Positions 1-8,049 of a stretch of DNA of 33,409 bases are shown piece after piece. The stretch covers positions 75,221 through 108,629 of the forward strand of contig JAJPKH010000306.1 in assembly GCA_021323795.1 (NCBI GenBank). The letters are read 5' to 3'. The notes beneath the pieces were generated by a model that saw nothing but the letters and a program-made list of their open reading frames with translations, was not told the DNA's origin and ran no database searches. Each line of letters opens with the position of its first letter. Positions within the stretch are counted from its first letter, which is position 1. This stretch comes from Acidiferrobacteraceae bacterium. Its GTDB lineage: Bacteria; Pseudomonadota; Gammaproteobacteria; Acidiferrobacterales; Sulfurifustaceae. The translations under genes and the position numbers were made by a program.

Positions 1-1454
1 AGCGTGTAAAGGGGACGACCTTGCTCGACCCCGGTTCCGATCGGCGCATGCAGCACGATGCCCGCGGCCGCTGCGCGCGGCGCGCCCGCGAGCTTGGCCG
101 CCCGGGCGAGGCGCCGATTGTCGATGCCTACAATGCGTCCGGCCCGCGGCGCCGTCACCGGTTGTGTGTATGCGGCACGCGGCGGCTCGCGCAGCCCGCC
201 CTGTGCGGCGCAGATGGCTTCGAATTTTTTTAGGGCACGTCCGTCATCGAGAATGCGCTTTGCATGCGCGTAACCGACGCCGGGCGGCACATCGGCAGCG
301 AATTCGAGCACATACCCGGCGAGCCGCACCGCCCGCTCGCGCAGATCCTGCGGCGCGCGTATCTCCCGGCGCAGCACGGCAAGCACGTCGTGCGCTTCGA
401 GCGCCGGTCCGATACCGCGGCCGACCGGCTGCGTGCCGTCGGAAACGACGGTGCGTACCGTGAGATCGAGCGTGCGACCGACAGCAATCAGGCGCTCGGA
501 GAGCGTGCGTGCCGCCGCCTCCGTCCGTACTTTGGCGGTCGGCCCAACGGGAACGTCGATCACGACGTGCGTCGAGCCGGCGGCGGCCTTCTTCGACAGC
601 ACCGAGGCGACGAGCTGGCCTTCGCTGTCGAGATCGAGCGGCCGCTCGACGCGGATCAGAATGTCGTCCGCGGGGCTGAGCCGCACGGCGCCGCCCCACG
701 CAAGACAGGCACCCTCGCGTGCCACGACGCGGCGGATCGCGGCAACGTCGAGATTCACCTCGGTCATGGTTTCCATGACGTCCGCCGTTCCGGCCGGGGA
801 CGTGATGGCACGCGAGGACGTCTTGGGCATGGTAAGGCCGTGTGCCGCGACGATGGCGACGACGATCGGCGTGGTACGGTTACCGGGTAGTCCACCCACC
901 GAATGTTTATCGACGATCGGACGCGTATCCCAATCGATACGCTCGCCAACGTCGATCATGGCGCGCGTCAACGCGACGGTTTCATCGAGATCCATGCGAT
1001 CGCCGGCGCAGGCGGCGATAAAGGCGGCGATGTCAATGTCCGCGTAGTAACCCGCGGTGACGTCGCGCATGATCGCCAGCAGATCGGCGCCGTTCAGCCG
1101 CTGTCCGTAGACCTTGGCGCGCACGTGGCTCCGCGATTCGAGCGGCCGCGGATGCGCGAGCGTAATGACATCGCCCTCTTGCGCACCGAGCAGGCGCCAC
1201 GCGGCTTCGGACAATCCGGCCTCCTCGGGCGCGAGCAGGTCGCCATCGACGACGTTCAGCGTCGCGATGATGAAGTGCTCCCCGTGCGCGATCTGCACGC
1301 GCGACTGTGCCTCGAAACCCTCGGCGCGACACACATGGCAGTCGCGGCGCATGTAAATCACGGCCTCCTGATAGATATCGATACCCAAACGCCGCAGGCG
1401 CAGCGTGGACGGATGCATATGCGTCCGGTTATCCATCAAGTCCTCGAGTCTCAT
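1..1454 (-). CDS. Archaeal-type thymidine/AMP phosphorylase family protein, 3' end cut by window edge
   Basis: The frame stays open for 484 codons and runs off the left edge, so the C-terminus is missing. The product belongs to the glycosyltransferase-family-3 nucleoside phosphorylases of the archaeal AMP phosphorylase/DeoA type, which split AMP or thymidine with phosphate; these proteins are about 500 residues, so little is missing. Visible signatures are an N-terminal small domain (about 1-85), the phosphate-binding stretch KHSVGGLPGNRTTPIV near residue 185 and SSRAITSPAGTADVMETM just after it. The ATG overlaps the stop of the upstream metallo-beta-lactamase gene (ATGA), which points to translational coupling. 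Substrate choice (AMP, TMP or thymidine) cannot be read from the sequence. It is probably cytoplasmic and the last visible gene of the long minus-strand array. Confidence 0.85.
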   Translation of the reverse strand, partial: MRLEDLMDNRTHMHPSTLRLRRLGIDIYQEAVIYMRRDCHVCRAEGFEAQSRVQIAHGEHFIIATLNVVDGDLLAPEEAGLSEAAWRLLGAQEGDVITLAHPRPLESRSHVRAKVYGQRLNGADLLAIMRDVTAGYYADIDIAAFIAACAGDRMDLDETVALTRAMIDVGERIDWDTRPIVDKHSVGGLPGNRTTPIVVAIVAAHGLTMPKTSSRAITSPAGTADVMETMTEVNLDVAAIRRVVAREGACLAWGGAVRLSPADDILIRVERPLDLDSEGQLVASVLSKKAAAGSTHVVIDVPVGPTAKVRTEAAARTLSERLIAVGRTLDLTVRTVVSDGTQPVGRGIGPALEAHDVLAVLRREIRAPQDLRERAVRLAGYVLEFAADVPPGVGYAHAKRILDDGRALKKFEAICAAQGGLREPPRAAYTQPVTAPRAGRIVGIDNRRLARAAKLAGAPRAAAAGIVLHAPIGTGVEQGRPLYT

Positions 1455-2819
1455 TCGCCATTCAGCGTGACCGACTGAAGATACTCGGGCACATCGACCC
1501 GCCAGTGCAGGTTTTCCTCGATGCGCTTGCGCAGCGCGTCGGCGGCGGATGGTTCGCCGTGCGTGACGAACGTCTTCCTCGGGGGCGCCTGAAAATGGCC
1601 GAGCCAGTCCAGTATCTCGGCATAGTCCGCATGCGCCGAAAGATTATCGAGGTTCACGACCTCGGCTCGCACCAGGACGTACTCGCCGTGGATTTTGATC
1701 GACTCGGCGCCGTTCACCATGGCCGCGCCACGCGTGCCGCCGGCCTGGAAGCCGGCGAACAGAATCGTGTTGCGCGCGTCGGGCGCGAACGTCTTCAAGT
1801 GATGCACCACGCGCCCGCCGGTCGCCATGCCGCTGGCCGAGATGATTATCATCGGCCCGCGAAATTCGTTCAGGCGTTTGGATTCCTCGACGCTGTTCAC
1901 GATCTTGGCGATGGTGTGCAGCGCGTCGCATTGCGCCGGGGTGAGACGATGCTCCGCGCGGTACTTGTGGTAAAGCCGAGTGGTGTCCGCCGCCATCGGG
2001 CTGTTGAGGAACACGGGAATATCCGGAATGGCGCGCGCCTGCTTGAGCGCATGAATGAGGTGCAACAAGAGCTGCGCCCGCCCCACCGCGAAGGCGGGCA
2101 CGATAACGGCGCCGCCGCGCTGCGCCGTGCGCTTGATGATCTCCGCCAACTGCTGCTTCGGATCGTGCACGTCATGGCGCCGGTCGCCGTAGGTGGATTC
2201 GGCGACCAGATAGTCGGCGCGCGCAACCGCAGCCGGCGCTACCATGATTGGGTCATTGGGCCGACCCAGATCGCCGGTGAAGAGCAGCGTGGTGCCGTTA
2301 TGCTGCAGCTCGACCAACGATCCCCCGAGCAAATGGCCGGCGGGTCGCAGTCGCAACATCACGCCGCCCGGAAGCGATGTCTCGCTGCCGAAGGCGACGG
2401 GGGTCAACCGCGTAAGCGAGTTTTCCGCATCCGCGGTCGTATAAAGCGGCAACGCCGGTTTGTGCTTGGAGAAACCCTTGCGGTTGGCATACGCCGCCTC
2501 TTCCTCCTGCAAGTGTCCGCTATCCGGCAAGAGAATCGCACAAAGATCGGCGGTCGCTTCGCTGCAATGGACCGGCCCGCGAAATCCGTTTTTGACGAGC
2601 AGCGGCAGGTAGCCGCTGTGATCGAGATGCGCGTGGGTCAGAACGACCGCGTCGATCTCCTGCGGCGCGACCGGCAACGGCGCCCAATTGCGCAGGCGCA
2701 GCTGCTTGTAGCCCTGGAACAGACCGCAGTCGACGAGAATCTTCTTCTCGCCTGCTGTTCACCAGATACTTGGAACCGGTAACCGTGCCGGTGCCGCCGA
2801 GAAACGTGAGTCGTATCAC
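1451..2819 (-). CDS. Beta-CASP metallo-beta-lactamase (RNA-specificity type), frameshifted near the N-terminus
   Basis: This is a metallo-beta-lactamase-fold hydrolase of the Ysh1/CPSF73-like group, whose bacterial members are RNA nucleases. The main frame (1451-2752) holds the zinc motif THAHLDHSGYL, then STYGDRRH, GDLGRPNDP, the beta-CASP stretch SASGMATGGRVVHHL and a C-terminal THGEPSAADALR. The start GTG at 2817-2819 gives the typical opening MIRLTFLGGTGTVTGSKYLVN, but that frame is lost after codon 22. One extra base near 2753 explains it: removing it joins the N-terminus to GEKKILVDCGLFQG and restores a protein of about 455 residues. GTGA overlaps the DUF998 stop and ATGA overlaps the phosphorylase start, so the gene is tightly coupled on both sides. 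The shift may be a sequencing error or a real mutation; a shorter protein starting at about 2677 would lack the first strands of the fold. Confidence 0.8.
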
Positions 2820-3571
2820 CGGAAACCCCCGCCGACGCGACTCGACCCAACGTCACGGAGAGGCGCCTCCTTCCCTTGGCTCTTCATGAAGCGATGTGGC
2901 CAAGTCAAGACGATCGCTGCCCAGACCTCCCATGACATGAATGCAGCAAGTGCGGCGCGTTCCGCGAGCCCCTGCGCCGTCTGCTGTTGGACGGCGACGA
3001 GCAGTCCGGCCAATGTCAGCGCGGCGACCGTGGCAAACACGCGTCCCCGCGCTGCAGCATCGCGCCAGCTCGCGCTTCGCGCGAATGCGCGATTCAACAG
3101 AAAGAGCGCGAGGGTCTCGACCGCAAACGCTCCCGCCACGATCGCGCGATGCGCGACCCCGGTCCATGTCGCCGGCTGCCCGGCTGGGTCAATGGGAAAA
3201 ACCCCGCCCATCACGATCCCCACCGCGGATACACCAAGGAGCAGCGCTCCCCAGGCGTTGAGGCGTCCCGGCCCGAGCGCGCGCCACAGGCCGATGCTGA
3301 GTCCCGCATTGCCGATGCCGTGCACGGCAGCGCCGAACACCAGAAGCCAGCCGAAACGGCCGTTCGCAAAATCGCTGACGTAGTGAGTCACCCAATCGAT
3401 GTCCGCGCGAACGGCGTGCAGCGCGATCAGCGAACCAACGAAAACGGACGCGCCGATCAGCGCGACAACGCCATAGAACCTCGCCGGCGCATCGGCGCCG
3501 CCCTTAGCGACAATGGTCCGCGCGGCACCGGATCGTGCTGTCGCTCCAAGGTCGGCGATGTCGGCTCGCAT
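2816..3571 (-). CDS. DUF998-family membrane protein
   Basis: A 251-residue integral membrane protein that resembles the DUF998 family. Hydrophobic segments lie near residues 32-52, 73-95, 105-125, 140-162, 182-197 and 212-230, which suggests six or so spans. Family features include HYVSDFANGRFGWLLVFGAAVHGIGNAGLS and a loop containing GGVFPIDPAGQPATWTGVAH. The family has no established biochemical role. The ATG at 3571 follows the HtrA stop codon by 3 bases, and the TGA overlaps the GTG of the next gene (GTGA), so it sits inside a tightly packed operon. The C-terminal tail is short, polar and basic and would face the cytoplasm. Confidence 0.75.
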   Translation of the reverse strand: MRADIADLGATARSGAARTIVAKGGADAPARFYGVVALIGASVFVGSLIALHAVRADIDWVTHYVSDFANGRFGWLLVFGAAVHGIGNAGLSIGLWRALGPGRLNAWGALLLGVSAVGIVMGGVFPIDPAGQPATWTGVAHRAIVAGAFAVETLALFLLNRAFARSASWRDAAARGRVFATVAALTLAGLLVAVQQQTAQGLAERAALAAFMSWEVWAAIVLTWPHRFMKSQGKEAPLRDVGSSRVGGGFR

Positions 3572-3574
3572 GCG

Positions 3575-4726
3575 CTAGCTCGTGCGTCCGGGTCTTGGCC
3601 GGCGCCCTACCGTCACCCGCACGTCCGCCTTGTCCGTGCCACGGCGCACTGCGAAAGTCGCAACCTGTCCCGGCTTAACCGCCGCGACGCCATTGAGTAG
3701 ATCCGAGGGTCCTGCGAGCGGCTTGTCGTTCAGAGCGAGCAATACATCGCCGGGACGTATGCCGGCTCGGTCGGCCGGCCCGCCGCGCAGCACGCCCGCG
3801 ATGAAGACCCCGCTGAGATCGGGCGCCTTCACCGCGGCCGCAATCTCGGGCGAGAGCGGACGCACGTCGACGCCGATCCAGCCGCGCACGACCGTGCCGC
3901 CGGCGAGGATTTGCTCCATCACCTGGCGCGCGAGGTTCGCCGGGATGGCGAAACCGATGCCGAGCGAGCCGCCGGTCTCGGAAAAGATCGCGGTGTTGAT
4001 GCCTACCAGCCGGCCGTTCAGATCGACGAGCGCGCCGCCGGAGTTACCGGGATTGATGGCGGCGTCGGTCTGGATGAAATTCTCGAAGGTGTTGATGCCG
4101 AGATCGGCGCGCCCGGTGGCGCTGACGATACCGAAGGTAACGGTCTGCCCGACGCCGAAGGGATTGCCGATCGCGAGCACCGCGTCGCCGACCTGGATCT
4201 TGTCCGAATCGGCGAACGTGATGGCGGACGGCTTTTCGATCTTGAGCTGCAAGACGGCGAGATCGGTTTCCGGATCCGCACCGATGATCTTGGCCGGCAC
4301 CGCGCGCCCGCCAGGCAGCACGACGGCGATTTCATCGGCCGCTTCGATCACGTGATTGTTGGTGAGCACGTGGCCTTGCGGACTCACGATCACGCCCGAC
4401 CCGAGGCTCACCGCGCGCTCGGGCGGCGCCTCTTCCATCTCGCCGAAGAAGCGGCGCAACAGCGGGTTGTCGTAGAGCGGCGCGCGCGGCTGGCGCACGA
4501 TCTTGGCGGTGTAGATATTGACGACGGAAGGCATGGCCTTGTGCGCCGCGTCGCGGAAACTCAAGCCGGCGGGTGCCGCCGTAGCCGCGCGCTCGTCCGC
4601 TTCCTTCACGGTCACCACCTGCGCGCCGTCGTTGAATCGCGGACCGAACAGCGCGAACACGAGCAGCAGCGCGGCCCCGCCCGTCACGACTTGTGCAAAC
4701 AGCAACCACAGGCGGCGGATATTCAT
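3575..4726 (-). CDS. HtrA/DegS-like trypsin-fold serine protease with PDZ domain
   Basis: A 383-residue S1C-family protease. It has one N-terminal membrane segment (about residues 6-27) that acts as an anchor or uncleaved signal. The trypsin-like domain has the triad His125 (LTNNHVIEA), Asp155 (DPETDLAVLQLK) and Ser229 (INPGNSGGALVD). A single C-terminal PDZ domain follows (about 285-370, including GGPADRAGIRPGDVLLALN). One PDZ and a membrane anchor resemble DegS more than DegP. Such proteases handle misfolded envelope proteins or cut anti-sigma factors. The chosen ATG has GGGAG 6 bases upstream; an open frame extends further upstream but without protease-like sequence. It lies 17 bp after the DUF5676 gene and would protect the envelope in this metal-stress operon. 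Confidence 0.92.
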   Translation of the reverse strand: MNIRRLWLLFAQVVTGGAALLLVFALFGPRFNDGAQVVTVKEADERAATAAPAGLSFRDAAHKAMPSVVNIYTAKIVRQPRAPLYDNPLLRRFFGEMEEAPPERAVSLGSGVIVSPQGHVLTNNHVIEAADEIAVVLPGGRAVPAKIIGADPETDLAVLQLKIEKPSAITFADSDKIQVGDAVLAIGNPFGVGQTVTFGIVSATGRADLGINTFENFIQTDAAINPGNSGGALVDLNGRLVGINTAIFSETGGSLGIGFAIPANLARQVMEQILAGGTVVRGWIGVDVRPLSPEIAAAVKAPDLSGVFIAGVLRGGPADRAGIRPGDVLLALNDKPLAGPSDLLNGVAAVKPGQVATFAVRRGTDKADVRVTVGRRPRPGRTS

Positions 4727-4743
4727 CGTGATCTCCCGCGTTG

Positions 4744-5007
4744 TTATTCCTGCGTGGCCCAGCGGCGGGCGAACGCGTTGTAGATCGGCACATATACCAA
4801 CCCGGCGTACGCGCCGTAGAGGAAGCTCTCGATCAGACCGAGCACGAAACCCCACAGCGTCAGCCACTTGAAACCGGGCAACAGTTGCTCGAGCGCGCCT
4901 TTCATGTGCAGGCTCTCCGGCACGATGAGCCCGTAGAGCACGCACACGACGAACGTAAACGCGCCGAAACACCCGAGCGACCACGCGACGATCTTCATAT
5001 TCAGCAT
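4744..5007 (-). CDS. DUF5676-family small membrane protein
   Basis: An 87-residue protein with two hydrophobic segments (about residues 6-26 and 46-70), the second ending in an amphipathic stretch with VYVPIYNAFARRW. The pattern of two helices with a central polar loop (PESLHMKGALEQLLPGFKWLTLWGF) matches the DUF5676 family, whose function is unknown. The ATG at 5005-5007 is preceded by GAGGAA; Met4 is an alternative start. It sits 16 bp after a DUF2933 gene and 17 bp before the HtrA-like protease, so it is almost certainly co-transcribed with them. Confidence 0.72.
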   Translation of the reverse strand: MLNMKIVAWSLGCFGAFTFVVCVLYGLIVPESLHMKGALEQLLPGFKWLTLWGFVLGLIESFLYGAYAGLVYVPIYNAFARRWATQE

Positions 5008-5023
5008 GACGGTTCCTCGTTGC

Positions 5024-5218
5024 TTAGTGTTGATGTCCGGCGGGCCGCTTCGTATCGTCGGCCTCCTTTTCCTTCTCGCCCCGGCGTGGCCGATCATGAT
5101 CGTGGCCGCCGCCGCAGCCGCCCCCGTGACCACCGTGTGCGCCATGACCGAAGAGATGCGCGGCGACGAAGAACACGAAAACCACGACCCAGAACCAATT
5201 CTGCTGTAACCATTCCAT
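5024..5218 (-). CDS. DUF2933-family small membrane protein with His/Gly-rich tail
   Basis: A 64-residue protein that opens with MEWLQQNWFWVVVFVFFVAAHLF, a single membrane helix. It is followed by a His/Gly-rich stretch (GHGAHGGHGGGCGGGHDHD) and a highly charged end finishing in GHQH. This layout is that of DUF2933 proteins. The His/Cys-rich tail could bind metal ions, but this is inferred from composition only. A good AGGAGGTGAGCG motif precedes the ATG. A second protein of the same kind is encoded at 8702-8944. Confidence 0.7.
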   Translation of the reverse strand: MEWLQQNWFWVVVFVFFVAAHLFGHGAHGGHGGGCGGGHDHDRPRRGEKEKEADDTKRPAGHQH

Positions 5219-5313
5219 CGCTCACCTCCTCACGGCCACTAAGCGGCCATTTGGTTGGTCACTCAACATATGCCGCGCGAAATCGAGATAAGCGCTTGCA
5301 TCCTGCGAGCGCG

Positions 5314-5751
5314 CTACGGCGTTGCATGTCGCAGCGGGTTCTTGCGCATCCCGTCCATCTCACGCCGCATCTCCAGCATCTGCGCCTGCGTCTGCGCGTC
5401 CGCTAGCGCGGCCTCGTCCGTCAGCCCCGACATGCGCGTCATGAGCGCGGCCATCTGCTTCATGCGCTCCGCGACGCGTTTGCGCTCGGCGGCGCTCGCC
5501 GGGCCGTTGGCCAGGGTCCGCGACATTGCCCGCATCTCCTCGGCCGTGTCGCGCATCAGGTCGGACATCGGTTGCAGACCACGGGCCGCGCCGCGCTGCG
5601 GCGATGGGTCCGAGTTGGAGATCGAAGGCGATAGCTCGCGCGGTGGCGGCTTCGCCTCCGGCCTGCCCTCATCGGACCACGCATATCCGGATGCGAGCGT
5701 AAGGCCCGCAACCAGCAACGACAGGGCTAGCTTGTCTATCGAGCTTCTCAT
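5314..5751 (-). CDS. Met-rich exported protein, paralogue 1 (unknown function)
   Basis: A 145-residue protein with an N-terminal signal peptide (hydrophobic core about 8-24, likely cut after SGYAWS). The mature part is Met-rich and predicted helical: it contains LQPMSDLMRDTAEEMRAMS, RMKQMAALMTRMSGL and MLEMRREMDGMR. The Met spacing, the AAERKR turn and the C-terminal MRRExDxM align with the products at 7180-7551, 7660-8025 and 15982-16371, so all four form one paralogous family. Met-rich exported proteins often bind Cu(I), which would fit this operon, but binding is inferred. This copy is the least Met-rich and has a longer Pro-rich linker (residues 30-60). RBS GAGGAC precedes the ATG; longer in-frame starts upstream lack one. 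Confidence 0.75.
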   Translation of the reverse strand: MRSSIDKLALSLLVAGLTLASGYAWSDEGRPEAKPPPRELSPSISNSDPSPQRGAARGLQPMSDLMRDTAEEMRAMSRTLANGPASAAERKRVAERMKQMAALMTRMSGLTDEAALADAQTQAQMLEMRREMDGMRKNPLRHATP

Positions 5752-5801
5752 GGCTGTCCTCGGGTGACTCGGCGGCTCGTCGCACGCGCTCGGTGCGCTC
5801 C

Positions 5802-6008
5802 CTAACAACGGCCGCGATGGCGCGAATCGCTCTGCGTATGCGCATGTCCGCTCGGGGCATGCGTATCGCCGGCATACCGCCGCGGTTCCGCGGTGAACGC
5901 GCGATGGCAGCTCTCGGAGCAAAAGTAATAGGTCTGCCCGCCATATTGCGCTTGAGCCGCCGCTTTCGCGGGATTCACTTCCATCTTGCATACGGGATCG
6001 GTTGTCAT
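5802..6008 (-). CDS. Small YHS-domain metal-binding protein
   Basis: A 68-residue protein that is mostly one YHS domain: TDPVCKMEV at residues 3-11 and TYYFCSESCHRAFTAEPRRY at 28-47. The Cys residues (7, 32, 36) are the expected metal ligands of this TRASH-like fold. The C-terminal 20 residues are His-rich (HAPSGHAHTQSDSRHRGRC) and may add metal binding. The same domain occurs twice in the P-type ATPase of this array and again at 16679-16888, so this protein could be a soluble partner of the ATPase, an inference from context. A strong AGGAGG sits upstream of the chosen ATG; a longer frame starting at 6044 is less likely. Confidence 0.85.
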   Translation of the reverse strand: MTTDPVCKMEVNPAKAAAQAQYGGQTYYFCSESCHRAFTAEPRRYAGDTHAPSGHAHTQSDSRHRGRC

Positions 6009-6059
6009 GACATGCCTCCTGTTCAAGTAAGTTTCACGCTTCAATCGGCGCAGCCGCCG

Positions 6060-6320
6060 TCAGCCGCCGCTGAGCTGGCGTTCGATCTCTTGCTCGGCTT
6101 CGAGCCAATCGTTCAGCTCTTGACCCGGCACGAAGCCACGGCGCTCGGCGCGAAAATACGCGGCCAGCGCAATCAGGCTCTCGCGTTCCGCGGCGCTCCG
6201 GGGTTTCGCCGACACACCTTCCGCTGCGCGCGAGCGGCCTTTGGTCTCTGATTTGGGTTCCGTCAGGTTTGATTTCGTCGTTGTCGTCCGTTCGATCATC
6301 GCGGTCGTGCGTTCGCTCAT
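6060..6320 (-). CDS. DUF2934 domain protein
   Basis: An 86-residue cytoplasmic protein. The N-terminal half is Thr/Lys/Ser-rich and probably disordered. The C-terminal half (about 43-83) has the DUF2934 signature: a helix with LIALAAYFRAERRGFVPGQELNDWLEAEQEIERQL. DUF2934 proteins are short and of unknown function and often sit near stress-response genes. TAAGGAGG lies at normal distance before the ATG at 6318-6320. It is 23 bp after the gene at 6344 and 51 bp before the YHS gene. Confidence 0.78.
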   Translation of the reverse strand: MSERTTAMIERTTTTKSNLTEPKSETKGRSRAAEGVSAKPRSAAERESLIALAAYFRAERRGFVPGQELNDWLEAEQEIERQLSGG

Positions 6321-6343
6321 GGCTAACCTCCTTAACTACCGAT

Positions 6344-6823
6344 TTAAGGGTGTCCCGCCGGCCCATTGCCCGGCAGGGTCCAATTAAATTTCGCGCGTAT
6401 ATCGCGCGCGGCGCCCGGCAAACGGACACTGAGTGCGATACGGTACGAGCCGGGCTCGTACGGCGCAAAGTAATTGCCATAGCTCGGCGCCGACGCGACC
6501 AACATCGGTTCGAGCTGCTTTTCTTCGCGGTAGCGTTTCGGTCCGGAAACGACGGCCGAGACACGGGCTTGCGCGATGCGCGCTCCGCTCTTGTCGTCGA
6601 ACAGCGCAATCATGACGTGCGTGTCACCCGGTACGGCGCCGCCATGCATGCGGCTTTCCTCGTGCTCGCCCGGATGACCGCGCGCGATTGCCGCCGGTAT
6701 TACCCCGAGGTAGATCGCGACACCATCGACGACGCGTGACGTCGGGCTCGCGGCGCCGGCCGGAAGCGACGCGATGATCGCTAACAGCACGACTGCTATC
6801 GATGAGACGATTTTCCCGCGCAT
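6344..6823 (-). CDS. Exported protein with predicted beta-sandwich domain (unknown function)
   Basis: A 159-residue protein with a clear signal peptide (core IVSSIAVVLLAIIASLPAGA, likely cleavage after AGA at about 24). The mature part has alternating strands, including DTHVMIALFDDKSGARIAQARVSAVV and APYEPGSYRIALSVRLPG, which look like an immunoglobulin-like or YtkA/FixH-like beta-sandwich, although I cannot assign a family firmly. It also has a His/Met-containing loop (HPGEHEESRMHGG) that could touch metal. GGAGGAA precedes the ATG at 6821-6823. The position, between DUF2934 and a small membrane protein, suggests a periplasmic role in the same stress operon. Confidence 0.65.
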   Translation of the reverse strand: MRGKIVSSIAVVLLAIIASLPAGAASPTSRVVDGVAIYLGVIPAAIARGHPGEHEESRMHGGAVPGDTHVMIALFDDKSGARIAQARVSAVVSGPKRYREEKQLEPMLVASAPSYGNYFAPYEPGSYRIALSVRLPGAARDIRAKFNWTLPGNGPAGHP

Positions 6824-6854
6824 GTTCAATTCCTCCAAACACACTGCCGCGGCT

Positions 6855-7160
6855 TCACACCATCGTAACGATGGCAACGATGACAGCGCTTACCAGCAGC
6901 GACACGACGATGAGGACCGCGAGCACGCGCGGTCGAATCTGCCAGTCGTACATCAAGCCCAAGACCAAACCCAGCAGTACAAAGAGCAGTGCGATGAAGA
7001 GCGCATGCATCGTCACGTGATCGCCCGTCATCCGCGCCACCCACCCGCGAAACGGCGCGTGCGTCTTCACGGCGCTCACGAGTACCGCGGTCGCGATACT
7101 CGTGAGCGCCAACGCCAACCCGAACGAGGAAGCGAATCGCCCTAGACGCGTACCTTTCAT
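6855..7160 (-). CDS. Small multi-span membrane protein (unknown function)
   Basis: A 101-residue hydrophobic protein with three predicted helices, about residues 10-30, 50-70 and 78-100. Between the first two is a polar stretch (KTHAPFRGWVARMTGDHVTMH) with two His and a Met. No family is recognised. It is placed 31 bp before the next gene in the same minus-strand array. GAGGAC precedes the ATG, and GC and codon use look like those of the neighbours, so it is probably a real gene. Confidence 0.6.
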   Translation of the reverse strand: MKGTRLGRFASSFGLALALTSIATAVLVSAVKTHAPFRGWVARMTGDHVTMHALFIALLFVLLGLVLGLMYDWQIRPRVLAVLIVVSLLVSAVIVAIVTMV

Positions 7161-7179
7161 GGTGCCGTCCTCGCCGCCG

Positions 7180-7551
7180 CTACTTCTTCTTTGCGCCGCC
7201 CGGCATCATCTGATCGAGCTGCCGGCGCATCTGCTCCATCTGTTTCTGCTGCTCCGGATTCATCATCATTCCCTTGCCCATCATGCCGGACATCATGTCC
7301 ATCATTTGCGCCATTTGCTTCATCTGCTGAGCCATTTGCTTCTGTTGCTCGGGTGTGAGCTTCGCGCCCTCCATTTGCGCCCACATGTCCGTCATCATGC
7401 CGCTCATGTCATGCATCATGCCTGACATCTGCTGCATGCCTGGCCCACCGCCCTGGCCGCCCGGTCCGGTATGTTTGGCCGCGTAGACTGGCGATGTCAG
7501 TGCAGCGATTAGTAGTGCAATAACCCACTTCCGTACGATCGTGCCGTTCAT
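7180..7551 (-). CDS. Met-rich exported protein, paralogue 2 (unknown function)
   Basis: A 123-residue protein with a signal peptide (VIALLIAALTSPVYA, cut after about residue 24). It is the most Met-rich of the four paralogues: about 30 of 99 mature residues are Met, in runs such as MQQMSGMMHDMSGMMTDM and MMDMMSGMMGKGMMM, mixed with Gln/Lys repeats (PEQQKQMAQQMKQM). The C-terminal MRRQLDQMM is the shared family end. Such Met patterns (MxxM, MM) are typical soft Cu(I) ligands, so a periplasmic copper sponge or chaperone is plausible but unproven. TAGGAGGAAATC precedes the ATG. Confidence 0.75.
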   Translation of the reverse strand: MNGTIVRKWVIALLIAALTSPVYAAKHTGPGGQGGGPGMQQMSGMMHDMSGMMTDMWAQMEGAKLTPEQQKQMAQQMKQMAQMMDMMSGMMGKGMMMNPEQQKQMEQMRRQLDQMMPGGAKKK

Positions 7552-7659
7552 GATTTCCTCCTAATTACACAACGTTGATCCGTGCGTCTCTTGTTGATCT
7601 CGCTCCACCGTGGAGCGTCCACTGCTTCCGCGGACCCGAAGAAGCGAGCGCACAGCGAG

Positions 7660-8025
7660 CTACTTCTTCGGCGCTTCGCTCGACATCAGCTCATCCAACT
7701 TCCGGCGCGTTTGATCCATCTGTTCGCGCATATGCTGATCCATCGTCATGCCCTGGCGCAGCATTCCCGCGATGGTTTCGAGCATCTCGTACATCTCGTG
7801 CGTGCGCCGCGCCTGCGCTTTCTGCGCGGCGGCGTTAAGGTCGCCCTTGCCGAGCTGATTCGACAGGCGCAGCATCTCGCTCGCCATGTCGGCGAGCATC
7901 TGCGACATCCGTTGCGTTCCCACGCCCATTTCCGCGTCCGATGACGCTGCATGGGCGGGCGTCGCAAGCGCCAGCAGCGCGACAATGAATACCCTCTTTG
8001 CACTACTCGTAAGAGATCGCCTCAT
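7660..8025 (-). CDS. Met-rich exported protein, paralogue 3 (unknown function)
   Basis: A 121-residue protein with a signal peptide (VFIVALLALATPAHA, cut after about residue 26). The mature helical part has RMSQMLADMASEMLRLSNQL, a GDLNAAAQK turn, then HEMYEMLETIAGMLRQGMTMD and the family ending TRRKLDELM. It aligns almost without gaps to the product at 15982-16371 (same turn GxLxAAAQK). Fewer Met residues than paralogue 2 suggest some divergence in ligand number. A GGAGCG motif lies before the ATG. A 108-bp gap to the next gene downstream leaves room for an internal promoter, although none is obvious. Confidence 0.75.
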   Translation of the reverse strand: MRRSLTSSAKRVFIVALLALATPAHAASSDAEMGVGTQRMSQMLADMASEMLRLSNQLGKGDLNAAAQKAQARRTHEMYEMLETIAGMLRQGMTMDQHMREQMDQTRRKLDELMSSEAPKK

Positions 8026-8049
8026 AACGCGCTCCTATCACACGAATGC

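Noticed and set aside
1307-2782. Plus-strand open frame of 491 codons
   Set aside because: Antisense to the metallo-beta-lactamase gene, whose zinc motifs are clear. The plus frame has shadow-type Arg/Gly/Val composition and no family features.
4727-4984. N-terminal extension of the HtrA-like protease
   Set aside because: The frame is open but overlaps the DUF5676 gene and is Arg-rich. The ATG at 4726 has a ribosome-binding site and starts a proper membrane anchor.
7562-7577. ATTACACAACGTTGAT as a CopR box
   Set aside because: Only the left half fits; the right half matches in three of six bases.
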